Shown one piece after another: positions 44,359 through 54,619 of a stretch of DNA of 64,000 nt. Origin of the DNA: Planoprotostelium fungivorum (Eukaryota; Evosea; Variosea; Cavosteliida; Cavosteliaceae); NCBI GenBank assembly GCA_003024175.1, contig MDYQ01000089.1, positions 1 to 64,000 of the forward strand, written 5' to 3'. The position numbers were made by a program, and so were the translations under genes. Position 1 is the stretch's first letter; the number at the start of each line of letters is the position of its first letter. The notes under the pieces are model-generated. The model was not told the DNA's origin. It searched no databases and was given only the letters and a program-made list of their open reading frames with translations.

Positions 44359-45281
44359 AGAACAGAAGAAATGTTTGAGATAAAGACAAGATGAGATGGC
44401 GTGCTTGCTTGTGTGTTGTCTGATGTCGTGCGGCCCAAGCGATGAATCACCTTTTTAAAAAAGTGTGTTAAGAAGACGAGTGGATCCATGTTGATTTTGC
44501 ATTATAGTAGCGCGTGCTAAAGAAAGGTAAATATTCCGTGGGCTGCACAATAATCAGAGACGAAACATCACATCACCGATCGAAGATGAATGGAACGACA
44601 CAGCGAAGATTCCACGATCGAACCCAAAAACGTTTCAGCCGTTGGCTGCATAAAATTGGCCGGCTCTGCTCATGGTCGCCACAGTGATTGATTGCATTGC
44701 AAAGAGCAACTGAGATGATCTGATCTCATCTGCCATGAAGCTCGTGCGATGCACCAGGTCAAACGACGAGAGTACGATATTCTGGAAAATGGTCTATTTC
44801 TCGTATTTGTGTTGTAAAAAGAGGTGCGCGCGCCAAAAAAAATTTCATTTTCAAAAAAAGTCCGAGCGCGGCAATACGCCACCCCAACCGCATGGTCTAT
44901 CTTCTTTCCACCTCGAATCCTTTTAGATCAATGTATGATCAATATAGCATAAACATCAATCTATCTATATCTTTCCACTTACGAGAATGCTCTTCCATTT
45001 TCCATCGACCTCTCCTCTTTAGACCCTCAACCACTTCCAATCGATGAGTAAGACCCTTTGAATCCTTCCTATCCTTTCCTCTCTTCGAATCAGATGCATT
45101 TATCAAATCGATTATCATAGTTACCATGTGGTCACGAAGACCTTCTGAACCCTCCCTACACTCTTTCTAACGCTAATGCAGGTTAATCCGGGCCGATTTC
45201 GAAGCGGAGGGCAATTGTTCGCCGCCCACAATTATTGTCGACGGTATTAACGGCTAGTCGACGCTGCGGGACACCCCAGGA
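44359..45281. other. Intergenic region, upstream of U2 snRNA
   Basis: These 923 bp follow the GRAM-VASt stop. The right end (about 45190-45281) is the presumptive U2 promoter. It contains CAATTGTTCGCCGCCCACAA and GTCGACGGTATTAACGG, but I know no amoebozoan snRNA promoter consensus well enough to mark a proximal element. No tRNA or protein gene was recognised. Confidence 0.45.
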
Positions 45282-45550
45282 AGCATCTTCTCGGCTTTTT
45301 AAAGCTTAGATCAAGGTAGGCCCCTTTCTATTTCGATCATCATCATCATACATCATCACCCAAACTCGTCTAATATCGCCGCAGTGTAGTATCTGTTCTT
45401 ATCAGTTTAGTCGACTGATAGCCCTGGGTACTCCAGGGCATCCGACTAAATTAATTTTTCTCTCGGGTGAGAGGATCAACACCGGAGCTTGCGAAGGTGC
45501 CTCTTACACGGATGAATTCAGCATTGCACTGAAGCTGACTTTCGTCCACC
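45282..45550 (+). ncRNA. U2: U2 spliceosomal snRNA gene interrupted by an intron
   Basis: Exon one (about 45282-45315) reads ATCTTCTCGGC, a self-pairing stem I (GCTTTTTAAAGC) and TTAGATCAAG. Exon two (from 45385) continues TGTAGTATCTGTTCTTATCA, the universal U2 sequence containing the branch-site-recognition GTAGTA. Stem IIa (TATCAGT/ACTGATA, 7 bp), stem IIb (GCCCTGG/CCAGGGC, 7 bp), an Sm-type site in AATTAATTTTTCTC, a small stem (CTCTC/GAGAG), the conserved GGAGCTTGC, and a stem IV with TTCAG/CTGAA arms around CATTGCA all follow in the right order. The mature RNA would be about 200 nt, the normal U2 size. The 5' and 3' ends are estimated to within a few bases. In the spliceosome U2 pairs with the branch site and with U6. 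Confidence 0.95.
45316..45384 (+). other. mRNA-type intron within the U2 snRNA gene
   Basis: The 69-nt insert begins GTAGGC after ATCAAG and ends CGCCGCAG before TGTAGTATCTG. Removing exactly these bases restores the universally conserved ATCAAG-TGTAGTATCTG junction. A plausible branch site, TCTAAT, lies about 14 nt before the acceptor, a distance like that in the protein-coding introns nearby. Body composition (ATC repeats) also matches those introns. The GTAGGC donor differs from the usual GTGAGT but is acceptable. Confidence 0.93.
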
Positions 45551-46279
45551 GTTCAAATAATCAAAAGATACAAAAATATAAGAAAATCGTCTGAAAACGA
45601 TTCAGCGGCAGAAACAACGAGGAAAAACACTCGGAGTACGAGAAGTGAGTCTGATCGAGATGAAGTGACCGACAACAGACCAAGGATCGATACGAAGACT
45701 GAGAGGTGAGTGATGATCGACATGGCATGACAAAGGAGCGTGCATCGTGTTAAAGACCGACGTGAAAATCTTTGCATGAACGAGGATATGTGTCGTGGCC
45801 GGGAGGCAGCATGAGTGTAGCGATCACCGAATGCGATGATCGAAGCGATGGAATTGCACATCACGGCCTAGAGATAATAAAGGATTCCCTTTCCACCATT
45901 GTGCGATAAATCGTTATTCGATATTGAAGGATATTTGCTCAACTTTTGAGTCCAAGTCTGATGTGGTGCCATGCATTCGTGACATCCATCCAATACGATC
46001 GGTGAATGTAGTGTGCTCGATTCGTGTCCTCGTTCCATATGATGTTACACGTGATGATGACTCGATGAACTCCTTTGCCCTTCAGTAGATCAATGTTGGG
46101 TTCTACTTTCATCCACGAACGACACCACGATCTCCGTCATCACTGGTTGCATCTCATTGATCGTCCCTTAAACAGAGATACCGTAGGTCGAAGTTCAGCG
46201 ACCAGAATCTGGCTTCATTGCAGACGATCGACATCATTGATGCACCTGCCATCACTGTTTCATTCGTCTTGTGGATACC
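45551..46279. other. Intergenic region between U2 and 5S rRNA genes
   Basis: These 729 bp start with the A/T-rich U2 3' flank, where an snRNA 3' processing signal would lie. Minus-strand and plus-strand frames of about 100 codons exist but show no splice continuity or domain. I searched by eye for U1, U4, U5, U6 and tRNA signatures and found none. Confidence 0.45.
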
Positions 46280-46284
46280 AAAAA
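46280..46284 (-). terminator. RNA polymerase III terminator of the 5S rRNA gene
   Basis: A run of five T on the minus strand directly follows the last paired base of helix I of the 5S rRNA. This is the standard polymerase III termination signal. Confidence 0.85.
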
Positions 46285-46401
46285 GCTACGATACGATGGC
46301 TTCCTGCGTGGTCGCCCACCGCGGTACTAGCATCGCCCATGTTTGCTTACCTTACGAGTTCGGAATGGGATCGTGGGTGTTCAAGCAGGTATGATCGTAA
46401 C
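46285..46401 (-). rRNA. 5S ribosomal RNA
   Basis: The 117-nt RNA begins GTTACGATCATACCTGCTTG and ends ATCGTAGC; the first and last eight bases pair to form helix I (one G-U pair). Internal conserved blocks are GAACACCCACGATCCCATTC, CCGAACTCGTAAGGTAAGC and AGTACCGCGGTGGGCGACC, matching the eukaryotic 5S consensus including the region of the internal A and C boxes. Only one copy is seen in this window. It is isolated, neither tandemly repeated nor next to the large rRNA genes. Confidence 0.95.
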
Positions 46402-46760
46402 TGTTGAGTCTCTCAACATCGCTAACACATACGCAAAGCGGGTCAATCAGTTTCACAAACTGAAGTCTCCTGTGTAACGAATATTGAAGCACATATGAAC
46501 GAATAGCGTGATCTATTCAATCTACTCAACGAAAGAGGAGGTCGTAACTGAAGACTCTCGACATCGTCAACGCGAAGTTGGTAAACAGTTGAGCAACAGT
46601 TGAGCATTTCAGTAGATGGCTTATGATTCGTAGTAGCGATGCAGACCGAACGAATAGCAAAGAGTTAAACTCGAGAGGATCACAAGGAAGTAACACAAGA
46701 AACAAAGACCTAAGATTAAGGTTGCATTTATCGCATCCATCACGATACTCGCGGTCGCAC
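46402..46760. other. Intergenic region between 5S rRNA and RPL3
   Basis: These 359 bp hold the 5S upstream flank and the RPL3 3' UTR. A segment resembling the 5S 5' flank (GTAACTG then ACTCTCGACATCGTCAAC) recurs near 46546-46574. Nothing else was recognised. Confidence 0.45.
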
Positions 46761-48097
46761 TTAAGCGTTGGTGGCGGGGGCTCCGGTAGCGGGGGCAGTC
46801 TTGGCACGGGGGCCAAAGTACTTCCTCTTCTCCAGGGTGGTCTGGAATCTTCCGTGTCCAAACTTGGAGGAGGTGTCGATGAACTTGAGGGACACCTGCT
46901 CGAGGGCAACACGGTTGGTCTGGGGGACGAGGGACTTACGGAGAGTGATGACTCTCTTTCTTGTTCCCATGACGGAACCCTTGACCATGACAAAGTCGTT
47001 GGTGACGTGTCCGTAGTGAGAGAATCCTCCCATGGGGGTGATGGTCTTTCTGGTCAGATCGTTGTCGGTGCTTCCGTTTCTCTTGTTGGCTCCGGATCCG
47101 ATTCTGTAGACCTTCTTGTTCAGCTCGGTACGGTTGTGGAATCCACGCTGTCCGGCTCTGGGCACGGCCCAGGACACACGGGCGGGATGCCATGCTCCAA
47201 TACAAGCGACCTTACGCAGACCCTTGTGGGTCTTTCTGGGCAGACGTCTGGTTCCCCAACGGGCGGTAACTCCCTCGAATCCGTGTCCCTTGGTGACACC
47301 GATGACGTCGATGTGCTCAGACTCCTGGAAGACGTCGGAGACCTTGACCTTCTTCTCAAAGAGGCTGCGAGCGTAGTCGACCTTGGCGGCGATGTCTCCT
47401 CCGTTGACCTGGATCTCGAGGACGTCGGCCTTCTTCTGGAATCCGACCTTTCTGGCCTGAGTGTGGGCAATGACTCTGACGACAGTGGCGAACTTCTTGA
47501 TTCTGGCGATCTCCTTGTCGATGGATCCGGCCTTCTCGGCGACCTTCTTGGTGTACTTGGTGAAGGCCTTCTTCTTGGAGGCGTACCATCTCTTGTAGTA
47601 CTTTCTGCGGTACTCGTCGGACAAAAAGTTGGCCCAGACGGTGGTGAGGGCACGGAGTCCTCTGGGGGTCTCGGTGTAACCGACAACTCCGATGACGACC
47701 ATGGCGGGAGTCTCGAGGATGGTGACGGGCTCGACAACCTCCTTCTTGTGGAGCTTGGATCCGTTACGATCGAGCTCACGGACAATGTGGGTCATACCGG
47801 CCTTGTAGCCGAGGAAGGCAGTAAGGTGGGGGGCCTTGGTCTGGTCATCCTTGGGGAAAGATCTGATCTTTCCACGGAGTCTGCTGGCTCTCTTTCTGGG
47901 GGAGAATCCGAGGGAACCACGACGGGGAGCTGAAGAGAGGATCAGCCTTCTGCACGTTCGAGTCCATCATTCACAATCATATCATCGATCTCGATGGATG
48001 GATGAAACCATCATCGAGGAACGATTATGAAGGGATCGTATCGTATAGACATGGATGCATCGTTCGGCAGCTCACCTCTGAATTTTCTGTGCGACAT
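46761..48097 (-). CDS. RPL3: Large-subunit ribosomal protein L3 (uL3)
   Basis: Exon one (48076-48097) encodes MSHRKFR, and a 146-nt intron (47930-48075) follows. The remaining 388 codons are uninterrupted, for a total of 396 residues, normal for RPL3. Signature blocks include [80 protein letters not shown] (the W-finger and the histidine methylated in other eukaryotes) and [20 protein letters not shown]. It ends ATGAPATNA at 46761. Strong codon bias, with C or G in most third positions, marks high expression and explains a long open frame on the opposite strand. The long, single 5' intron is a common arrangement for ribosomal protein genes. Confidence 0.97.
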
Positions 48098-48307
48098 AGT
48101 GATGGACGACTGTGGATGGAGATGCAACACAATGCTTCGCGATCGTTCTTTCTTCCTATTCGAGATGTCATACCCCTTTGTCTCATCCAACTTTTTGGAC
48201 TTCTACCCCACTTTCTCGGATTCCTATTTTCCGTTAAAACCTTCTACGAAAGGGAACGCGAAAAAGAATGGAATGGTCACACAACACCGGGAACGCATCT
48301 TCTGAAG

Positions 48308-50897
48308 ATGGATCTCACATTGACTGTTGGTGTCATCGCCGCCTTCTTGGTGATATTCTTGTTTCGATATCTATCGAACAGACAAGCGGCCCCCGCGCCC
48401 GTCCGCCAGCCTGCCGTGGTGAAAGAGTTTCACATCGAGGAGGTCACATTGGAAGAGCCCAAGAAGGACGAATCGTGCGCTTGCAAGGAGGGTAACACAA
48501 CCGACGAGAAGACGTCATGTTGCCGCTCGAATGATAATGATGATTGCAAGAAGGATCAGATCATGAACGCCAGAGTATTATACGGCAGTCAAACGGGTAC
48601 GGCGAAGGAATGGGCACATCATCTCGCCGCCAACCTGCGCTCGGAGGGCTACAAGGCAACGGTCTCTGATCTGGCCACGTTCGAACCCGATGAGCTCTCT
48701 CAGCTCTCCCTCGTATTCTTTGTCATCTCCACCTACACTGATGGAAAGGCCCCGGACACTTGCATCGGCTTCTATGAGTGGTTAGAGGACATGTCACACG
48801 ACTTCAGAGTCCCCAAGGACTTCTATTCCAAGCTCAAGTACAGTATCTTTGGCATCGGTGATTCCATCTATGGAGACAACTACTGCACCACCGCCAAGGA
48901 GATGGACAAGATGTTACAGAGGATGTCTGCACAGAGAGTTGCCCCCATTGGATTCGGAGACAGCGGCACTTCTGTCGAAATCAAGGACGGATACAAGCCA
49001 TGGTTCAAGGGAGTTTCGGCGGGCTTGAATGGCTCTCAGAAGCAAGACGTGAGAGATGATATGCATCTAATGAAAGATGACGTTCGGACAGAAGAAACAA
49101 ACGAAGACAAAGCCGAAGAAGAAGGTCGAGCTTGGAAGAATCTCTGAAGAGCCAGACGAATTGTCCGATGATGAAGAGGTGAGGCAGATCGAATGAACGA
49201 CATCTCATTTCATCGACAGGTGAAGGAGAACATCACAGACGTGGAAGATATGGGAAAATTCGTCAAGCCTGTGCCTCAGAAGAAAAAGAAGGTCGAGATT
49301 CAAGAGGAAGAGGAAGAAGAGGACGAGGAAGAGGATGATGATGATGAAGAGCTAGAATTGGTGGAAGGACAAGCCCCCAAAGAGATGCTGACCGAGTCTC
49401 TGAGAAAGAGTCTGACGAAGCAGGGTTACAAACTTCTCGGCAGTCACTCTGGTGTGAAGATGTGTCGATGGACTAAGGTGAGCTCCACTTTCATTTTTTT
49501 CCAAAGATTTATTTCATCTCTATCTGAAAAACATTTCCCGTCTACAAGAAAGGTTCTATCTCACGTTCAAGATTTATTTCATTTTATTCTGAAACGAAAC
49601 TGAAAGAGATCAGGCCATGATGAGAGGAAGAGGAGGATGTTATAAGCACACCTTCTACGGTATCACTTCATCTCAGTGCATGGAGATGACACCCTCTCTC
49701 GCCTGTGCCAACAAGTGTGTCTTCTGCTGGAGACATCACAAGAATCCCGTGGGAAAAGAATGGCGTTGGGTGGTTGATGAACCCGATATGCTCGTCGATG
49801 CCGCTATGAAGAACCACTACGGTGAGACTTTCATCCCACTTGTCATCACATCATGATCATCATCATCACGATCATCATCATCATCACGATCACAGCGATG
49901 ATGATGGTTCACCGTGGAGATGCTAAGGAATCAATAGGAATGATCAAGCAATTCAGAGGTGTCCCCGGTGTAACGAAAGAGAGTTTCGAAGAGGCGTCTA
50001 CCATCCGTCACTGTGCCCTGTCCTTGGTAGGAGAGCCCATCATCTATCCCTACATCAACCGTTTCGTTCAATTGCTCCACGAGAAGAACATCTCCTCCTT
50101 CATGGTCACCAACGCTCAATTCCCCGACAAGATCGTGAGTTTTCTCCGAATTTCCCCATTTCCACTCTTTTTCTCCCCATCTTCCGAGAATTTTCTCCTT
50201 TTCCTCGAACGTTCGACTCACTCTTCCAGGAAACTTTGGACCCCGTCACACAGCTCTACGTCAGCATCGACGCCGGCACAAAGGAGAGTCTAAAGAAGGT
50301 GAACACTCCACCCTCACCCACCGCTGACGTCATCAGGTCGACCGCCCCATCTTCGGTGACTTCTGGGAGAGGTTCTTAGGCTCCATCGAAGCCTTGAAGA
50401 GGAAGGGACAGCGAACCGTCTTCCGTCTCACCCTCATCAACGGCTGGAACACCGAGGAGATTTCAAACTACGCACAGCTCGTCGAATTGGGTGCCCCCAC
50501 CCTCATCGAGATCAAGGGTGTCACCTACTGCGGCACGTCCAAGGCATCGACTCTGACCATGAAGAACGTGCCCTACCACCAAGAGGTCCTCCACTTCTCT
50601 CAGGCACTGTGTGACTCGACTCCCTTCATGAAGGAGAACTATGAGATCGCCTGCGAGCACGAGCACTCGTGCTGCGTCCTCTTGGCCAACAAGAGGTTCA
50701 AAGTAGATGGAGTGTGGCACACGTGGATCGACTATCCAAAGTTTCACGAGCTGGCGGCTTCTGGAAAGGACTTCACCGCGGAGGACTACATGGCCCCCAC
50801 GCCTTACTGGGCCGTCGTGGGCAGTGAAGAGAAGGGATTCGATCCAGAGCAGGTCAGACACAAGAGGACCAAGCCTTATGCCGGGCAGGGCTGTTAA
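48308..50897 (+). CDS. TYW1: TYW1, 4-demethylwyosine synthase
   Basis: The start at 48308 gives an N-terminal membrane anchor (DLTLTVGVIAAFLVIFLFRY). A flavodoxin-like domain follows (VLYGSQTGTAKEWAHHLAAN, then FFVISTYTDGKAPDT and FGIGDSIYGDNYCTTAKEMD). A Lys-rich and then very acidic linker leads to the radical SAM domain, with ACANKCVFCWRHHKNPVGKE (CxxxCxxC cluster), TKESFEEASTIRHCALSLVG and LIEIKGVTYCGTSKASTLTM. It ends KPYAGQGC at 50897. TYW1 makes the tricyclic ring of wybutosine at position 37 of phenylalanine tRNA, using pyruvate and SAM. Domain order matches human and yeast TYW1. One intron (about 49477-49612) contains a near-duplicate of 25 nt. Confidence 0.96.
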
Positions 50898-51181
50898 TAG
50901 ACTCCATCGGATCTACTGTGTCGTGTTCTCATACGTGGGATGATGGGTTTGTCATCATCGTCGTGGAGGCTTGTTCTATCCATCTCACTGACCAGTGGAA
51001 TCATTCATTGTCGATTCGAAGAGAGTATTAGATGGTGGGTGACTCGAGAGATGGTCTCTTACAACAATCCATGATCGATGTAGATCAGATGAGGACAATG
51101 ATAAGGTATGGCCGACACTGACATCCATACGAAAGAAAAAAGAAGAAAGTAGAATGGGATTTATCGATACAAAACGTTCGT

Positions 51182-52589
51182 TTAGCATCCGGCAACAGCG
51201 AAAGCGAGGAGAGCATTGCTGGATCCGTAATCGAACTGGAACTTTCCTCCTGCGGCCACCTTTCCGGTCAAGTTGATGATGACGGGGTTGTACAAGTATG
51301 TGTTCGTCTTGCTCTGGTAGCCCTTGGGTGTCAAACCGAGTTGAAAGATGAGGTTGTCCTTCTGTGCGGCGGGGAGCTCCAGAGAGAAGCTGGCGGCAGC
51401 CTTGGATCTGTTGGTGATGGTCACGGAGTAGACTGTAGTGGTGCCAGAGAAAGAGGGGTAAGAGGCAGTGAAGGTCTGAGTGATGATGAAGGGGCAGTTG
51501 AGCTCGGCATCAATGGCGGCGGCTCTGATCTTGGACTGGTTGAGGATGGTGTAGTCAAAGATGGAACCACCCTGCTGCTTGGGGATACCAGCGGTAGAGA
51601 AGTTGGCCACGAAAGAGTAGCCTCCGAACTGCTGGCGAAGGTTGGAAGTTGCCAAGACTGCGATGGGGGGAGCGATGAGATCGGGTACGGCAGCGTCTCC
51701 GGTTCTCTTGTCTAAGATGGTGGAGTACTGGTACTGAGCGACGGCAGTGGAGACGTTAAGGTCTCTGGCGAGATCTTGGACGATGGCGGCCTGGTTGTCG
51801 GTGTTGGCGATGAAGTTGGCCGTGAGGACGTAGGCGGTCAGGAACTTGGTGTAGAGCTCAACCTTGACGGGGTCGGCGAGGTTGGTGGTCTGGACGTTCA
51901 CAGCAGAAGCACCGTAAGAGGCGATGTAATCGGACGAGCGGGCCAAGACCTTGATGTCGGGACGGTTGGCAAACTGGAGGTTGCCAGAGAAGGGATATGT
52001 CAACAGAGAGGCGTAGACGGTCTGACCAGACGAAGTCTTTCCGTTGAGGAGGGCGGCATATCTCAGGGGAGTGCTACCGACGGGAACGAAGGTGTAGTCC
52101 ACGTTGAGGGTGAGACCGTTAGCCAGAAGGATGCTCTGGATGAGATAGGCGAAACCTTGATCCGGTGTTAGCCAATGGTACGAAAGATGAACAAAAGATC
52201 TCACCTGAGTTGACAGCGTCTACAATGAGTGATTTGCCTCTGAGATCGGCGAGGGAGTTGACTCCATTGGCACCAGCGATGATGTAATCGGGTCCGAGAT
52301 CGGTCATGGCCAGGGCGGTGACATTCTGTTGACGGTTGAAGACACGGTTGAGCGTGTTGTCGATGGCCCCCTGCAGGATGTCGATGGTTCCATTAGCAAG
52401 GTACTGGTAAGCAGCCAGGGAGTTGGGGACGTTGACGACGCACACTCCGTTGAGGCCAGCCGTGGCGAAGAAGTTCTCCTGCTTGGCGATGGACAGAGTT
52501 CCTACGGTGGAGAAGATGCCAACACGGACATCACAGGTCTGAGCGAGAGCGGCAGCGACGAAGAGGGAGAGTAGTACAAAGCGAGCCAT
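51182..52589 (-). CDS. Secreted NMT1/THI5-like solute-binding domain fused to a CBM49-like domain
   Basis: ATG 52589 opens a signal peptide (MARFVLLSLFVAAALAQ). A periplasmic-binding-type domain of about 340 residues follows: VRVGIFSTVGTLSIAKQENF, DILQGAIDNTLNRVFNRQQN, LADLRGKSLIVDAVNSGFAY and STPLRYAALLNGKTSSGQTV. This layout is that of NMT1/THI5-like or SsuA-type substrate-binding proteins, normally parts of bacterial uptake systems or thiamin synthesis. The last 110 residues (QTFTASYPSFSGTTTVYSVT, then LGLTPKGYQSKTNTYLYNPV and FDYGSSNALLAFAVAGC) resemble the CBM49 cellulose-binding module found in secreted amoebozoan proteins. There is one intron at about 52156-52205. Codon use is strongly biased, like RPL3, so expression may be high. 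The ligand is unknown. Confidence 0.8.
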
Positions 52590-53090
52590 GGTGTGGATAG
52601 CTGGCTGTGATGGTACAGGATTGGTACAAGAAGTGCGGCTTCTCTTGAAGAATGTTGGTAAGAATGATGAGAGAGCAAGTGATTCTGCAGTTCCACGCTA
52701 TTCGCTGTTCTCAACCCTCTCACGTACTTCTGAAGATTATCCGTTACGGATTCAAATATCGTCCTTTGCTGCGAGGGTAACGCCTGAGCCCCATGGTCGC
52801 ATCCGAAAAGTACCTGTGATTATTGATTATTCCGCCCACGCATACGAACGTGACCATCGGATGTTTTCGATCGGAACATTAGGAGCCCATTAAAGAGGGT
52901 AGCATCGGGGCACCTTAGTCTTATCATAGAGAATTGTGTTCTTCTTTCACGAGATCAAGAGGCCGACCCGCCCAGGTGCCAATGTTTGGGGCAGATGATC
53001 TGTCAGGTTGACGTTCTTGATTATTCTTTAGGAACTTCTCAAGTACAGGTTTTCCAACGTTCATAATCTATTCGGTCATTCACGAAGACA
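52590..53090. other. Divergent promoter region
   Basis: These 501 bp separate the solute-binding-protein gene (minus) and the EGF seven-pass gene (plus). No coding or RNA feature was recognised. Both promoters must lie here. Confidence 0.5.
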
Positions 53091-54582
53091 ATGAGGTACC
53101 AGCTGACCTCCCTCCTCCTCTTGGCGTTGGCTCTCGCCGCTCATGCGCAAAACGCCAGCAAACCTCTTCCCTCGTGTTTGAAATTGAAGACAGGCTGCAG
53201 TGGACTTGGAGTCTGCCAAGACAACGGAGCCTGCAGATGCTATCCGGGGTAATAGAATTACTCGTGTCTCTTCGAGCGACGTCATCTGAATTCTATCGCA
53301 GGTTTACCTTCCCTACCCTTAACATCAACGGCACCGCCACCCGCTCAAGGGTTTACTGTAACGGAAGTAGGTCAAACTCGTTCGAGAAGAGAGGTTGACG
53401 AGACAACAGCCGTTCTGGATGGAGGTTCCTACATGAGGCCACTGGTGGCGGTCCTTCGATCTGAGATCAGCGTCTTGAATCTCATCTTGTTCGCTCTCAT
53501 CACCTACCGGTTGATTCTGGACTTCAGGCTCTACGGAAGGAGAAGGCACATCATCACAAAGGTCTCTCTCGGTTTCATCGCCGTAGCTACTCTCTGTGAA
53601 TCTCCACACGTATGTATTCTTTCTAAACGATTCAGTGTTGTTCATCAACAACGTATTGGATTACTGGGGGGTGTACGGTGTGATGCCTCCATTGGCATTC
53701 TTCACTTTCCACGCCATCATCGAGTGGCTTCTGGTTGGAGTGTTCTGTGCCATCGTATTGCACTGGGTCAACATATATAACTCAACCGTCAAGAGCATTA
53801 GGAGACAGGAGATGATCATGAAGATCAACTCCAACTACGCTCAGACGGTCTCTGTAGAAGACGTGGTCCAATCTGTGACCTTCCTGAAGATCTTCCGGCT
53901 TCCATACATTGCGATCACTGGAATCACTCTCTGCATCACCATCGCTCGAGTGAGTCATCACATCACCCTCCATCTATACGTCTTTCGTCTGACTTGCAAT
54001 CACAGCTCTTCGCTATTCCTCTGGTGACAAGTGTAGAGGGCTACGGAGGATTCTATCGGTTCTTCAATGCCTGGTTTCTCATCCTCTGGTTTTTATTCGG
54101 CGTAGCTTTCGCCATCTATGGATACAGACTCCAGCGCGTGATGCCGCCCGCATCATCACACAAGATCCAAAGGGTGAGGCTCTCTCCTCCTTCTCGAACT
54201 GACATCATCAGGTCACGGGTAAACTCTGTCTGATGGCACTCATCTGCACCATCAACGCGCTCTGCATGATCCTCTTGGACAATTACACACCGGTCTTCCC
54301 CTCTCTCTCAGGGAATGTCGGTCTCATCACAAGAAATTACATCACATTCAACACGAGGACCTTAGTTGCCGCAGTCGTTTTAGGTGAGAATATCATCACA
54401 TGAAGGACGATGAAGTCTCACATATGTTAGACATTCACATGCCATTCAGCAAGATGAGATACTGGCTGAACGGCAGCCTGTTCAGTTCACATACGACTGA
54501 CGGATCGGGGGGAGGCACGGAGGTTGCACAGATAGAGATGACGGTAAACAACCCCAAACAAGGGGAGGAGGAAGCAGTTTGA
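53091..54582 (+). CDS. Seven-pass membrane protein with EGF-like ectodomain
   Basis: A signal peptide (MRYQLTSLLLLALALAAHAQ) is followed by a single EGF-like module (SCLKLKTGCSGLGVCQDNGA then CRCYPG) and a short extracellular part. Seven hydrophobic spans come next, among them SVLNLILFALITYRLILDF, VYGVMPPLAFFTFHAIIEWL, LVGVFCAIVLHWVNIYNS, LPYIAITGITLCITIAR, FNAWFLILWFLFGVAFAIYG, LCLMALICTINALCMILL and TFNTRTLVAAVVL. A short cytoplasmic tail ends NPKQGEEEAV at 54582. An EGF module on a compact seven-pass core suggests an adhesion- or receptor-like surface protein. Its core resembles the seven-pass product at 13.6 kb in helix spacing. Family placement (TOM1/THH1-like) is tentative. Confidence 0.75.
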
Positions 54583-54619
54583 TTGAGAATAAAAGTACAG
54601 GCGAAGGTTGCGTCTTTTA

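Noticed and set aside
44440-44560. Possible snRNA or snoRNA in the U2 upstream gap
   Set aside because: GATGA and CTGATG strings occur but there is no proper C/D or H/ACA arrangement or terminal stem.
46173-46190. ACAGAGA string suggesting a U6 gene
   Set aside because: The U6 5' stem, the GATTAGC segment and the T-run terminator are absent around it.
46623-47933. Long plus-strand open frame of 436 codons opposite RPL3
   Set aside because: It is the antisense shadow of the highly codon-biased RPL3 gene. Its composition is Gly/Ser/Leu repeats and it has no domain.
51341-52171. Plus-strand open frames opposite the solute-binding-protein gene
   Set aside because: They mirror a codon-biased minus-strand gene and have Gly/Asp/Val shadow composition.
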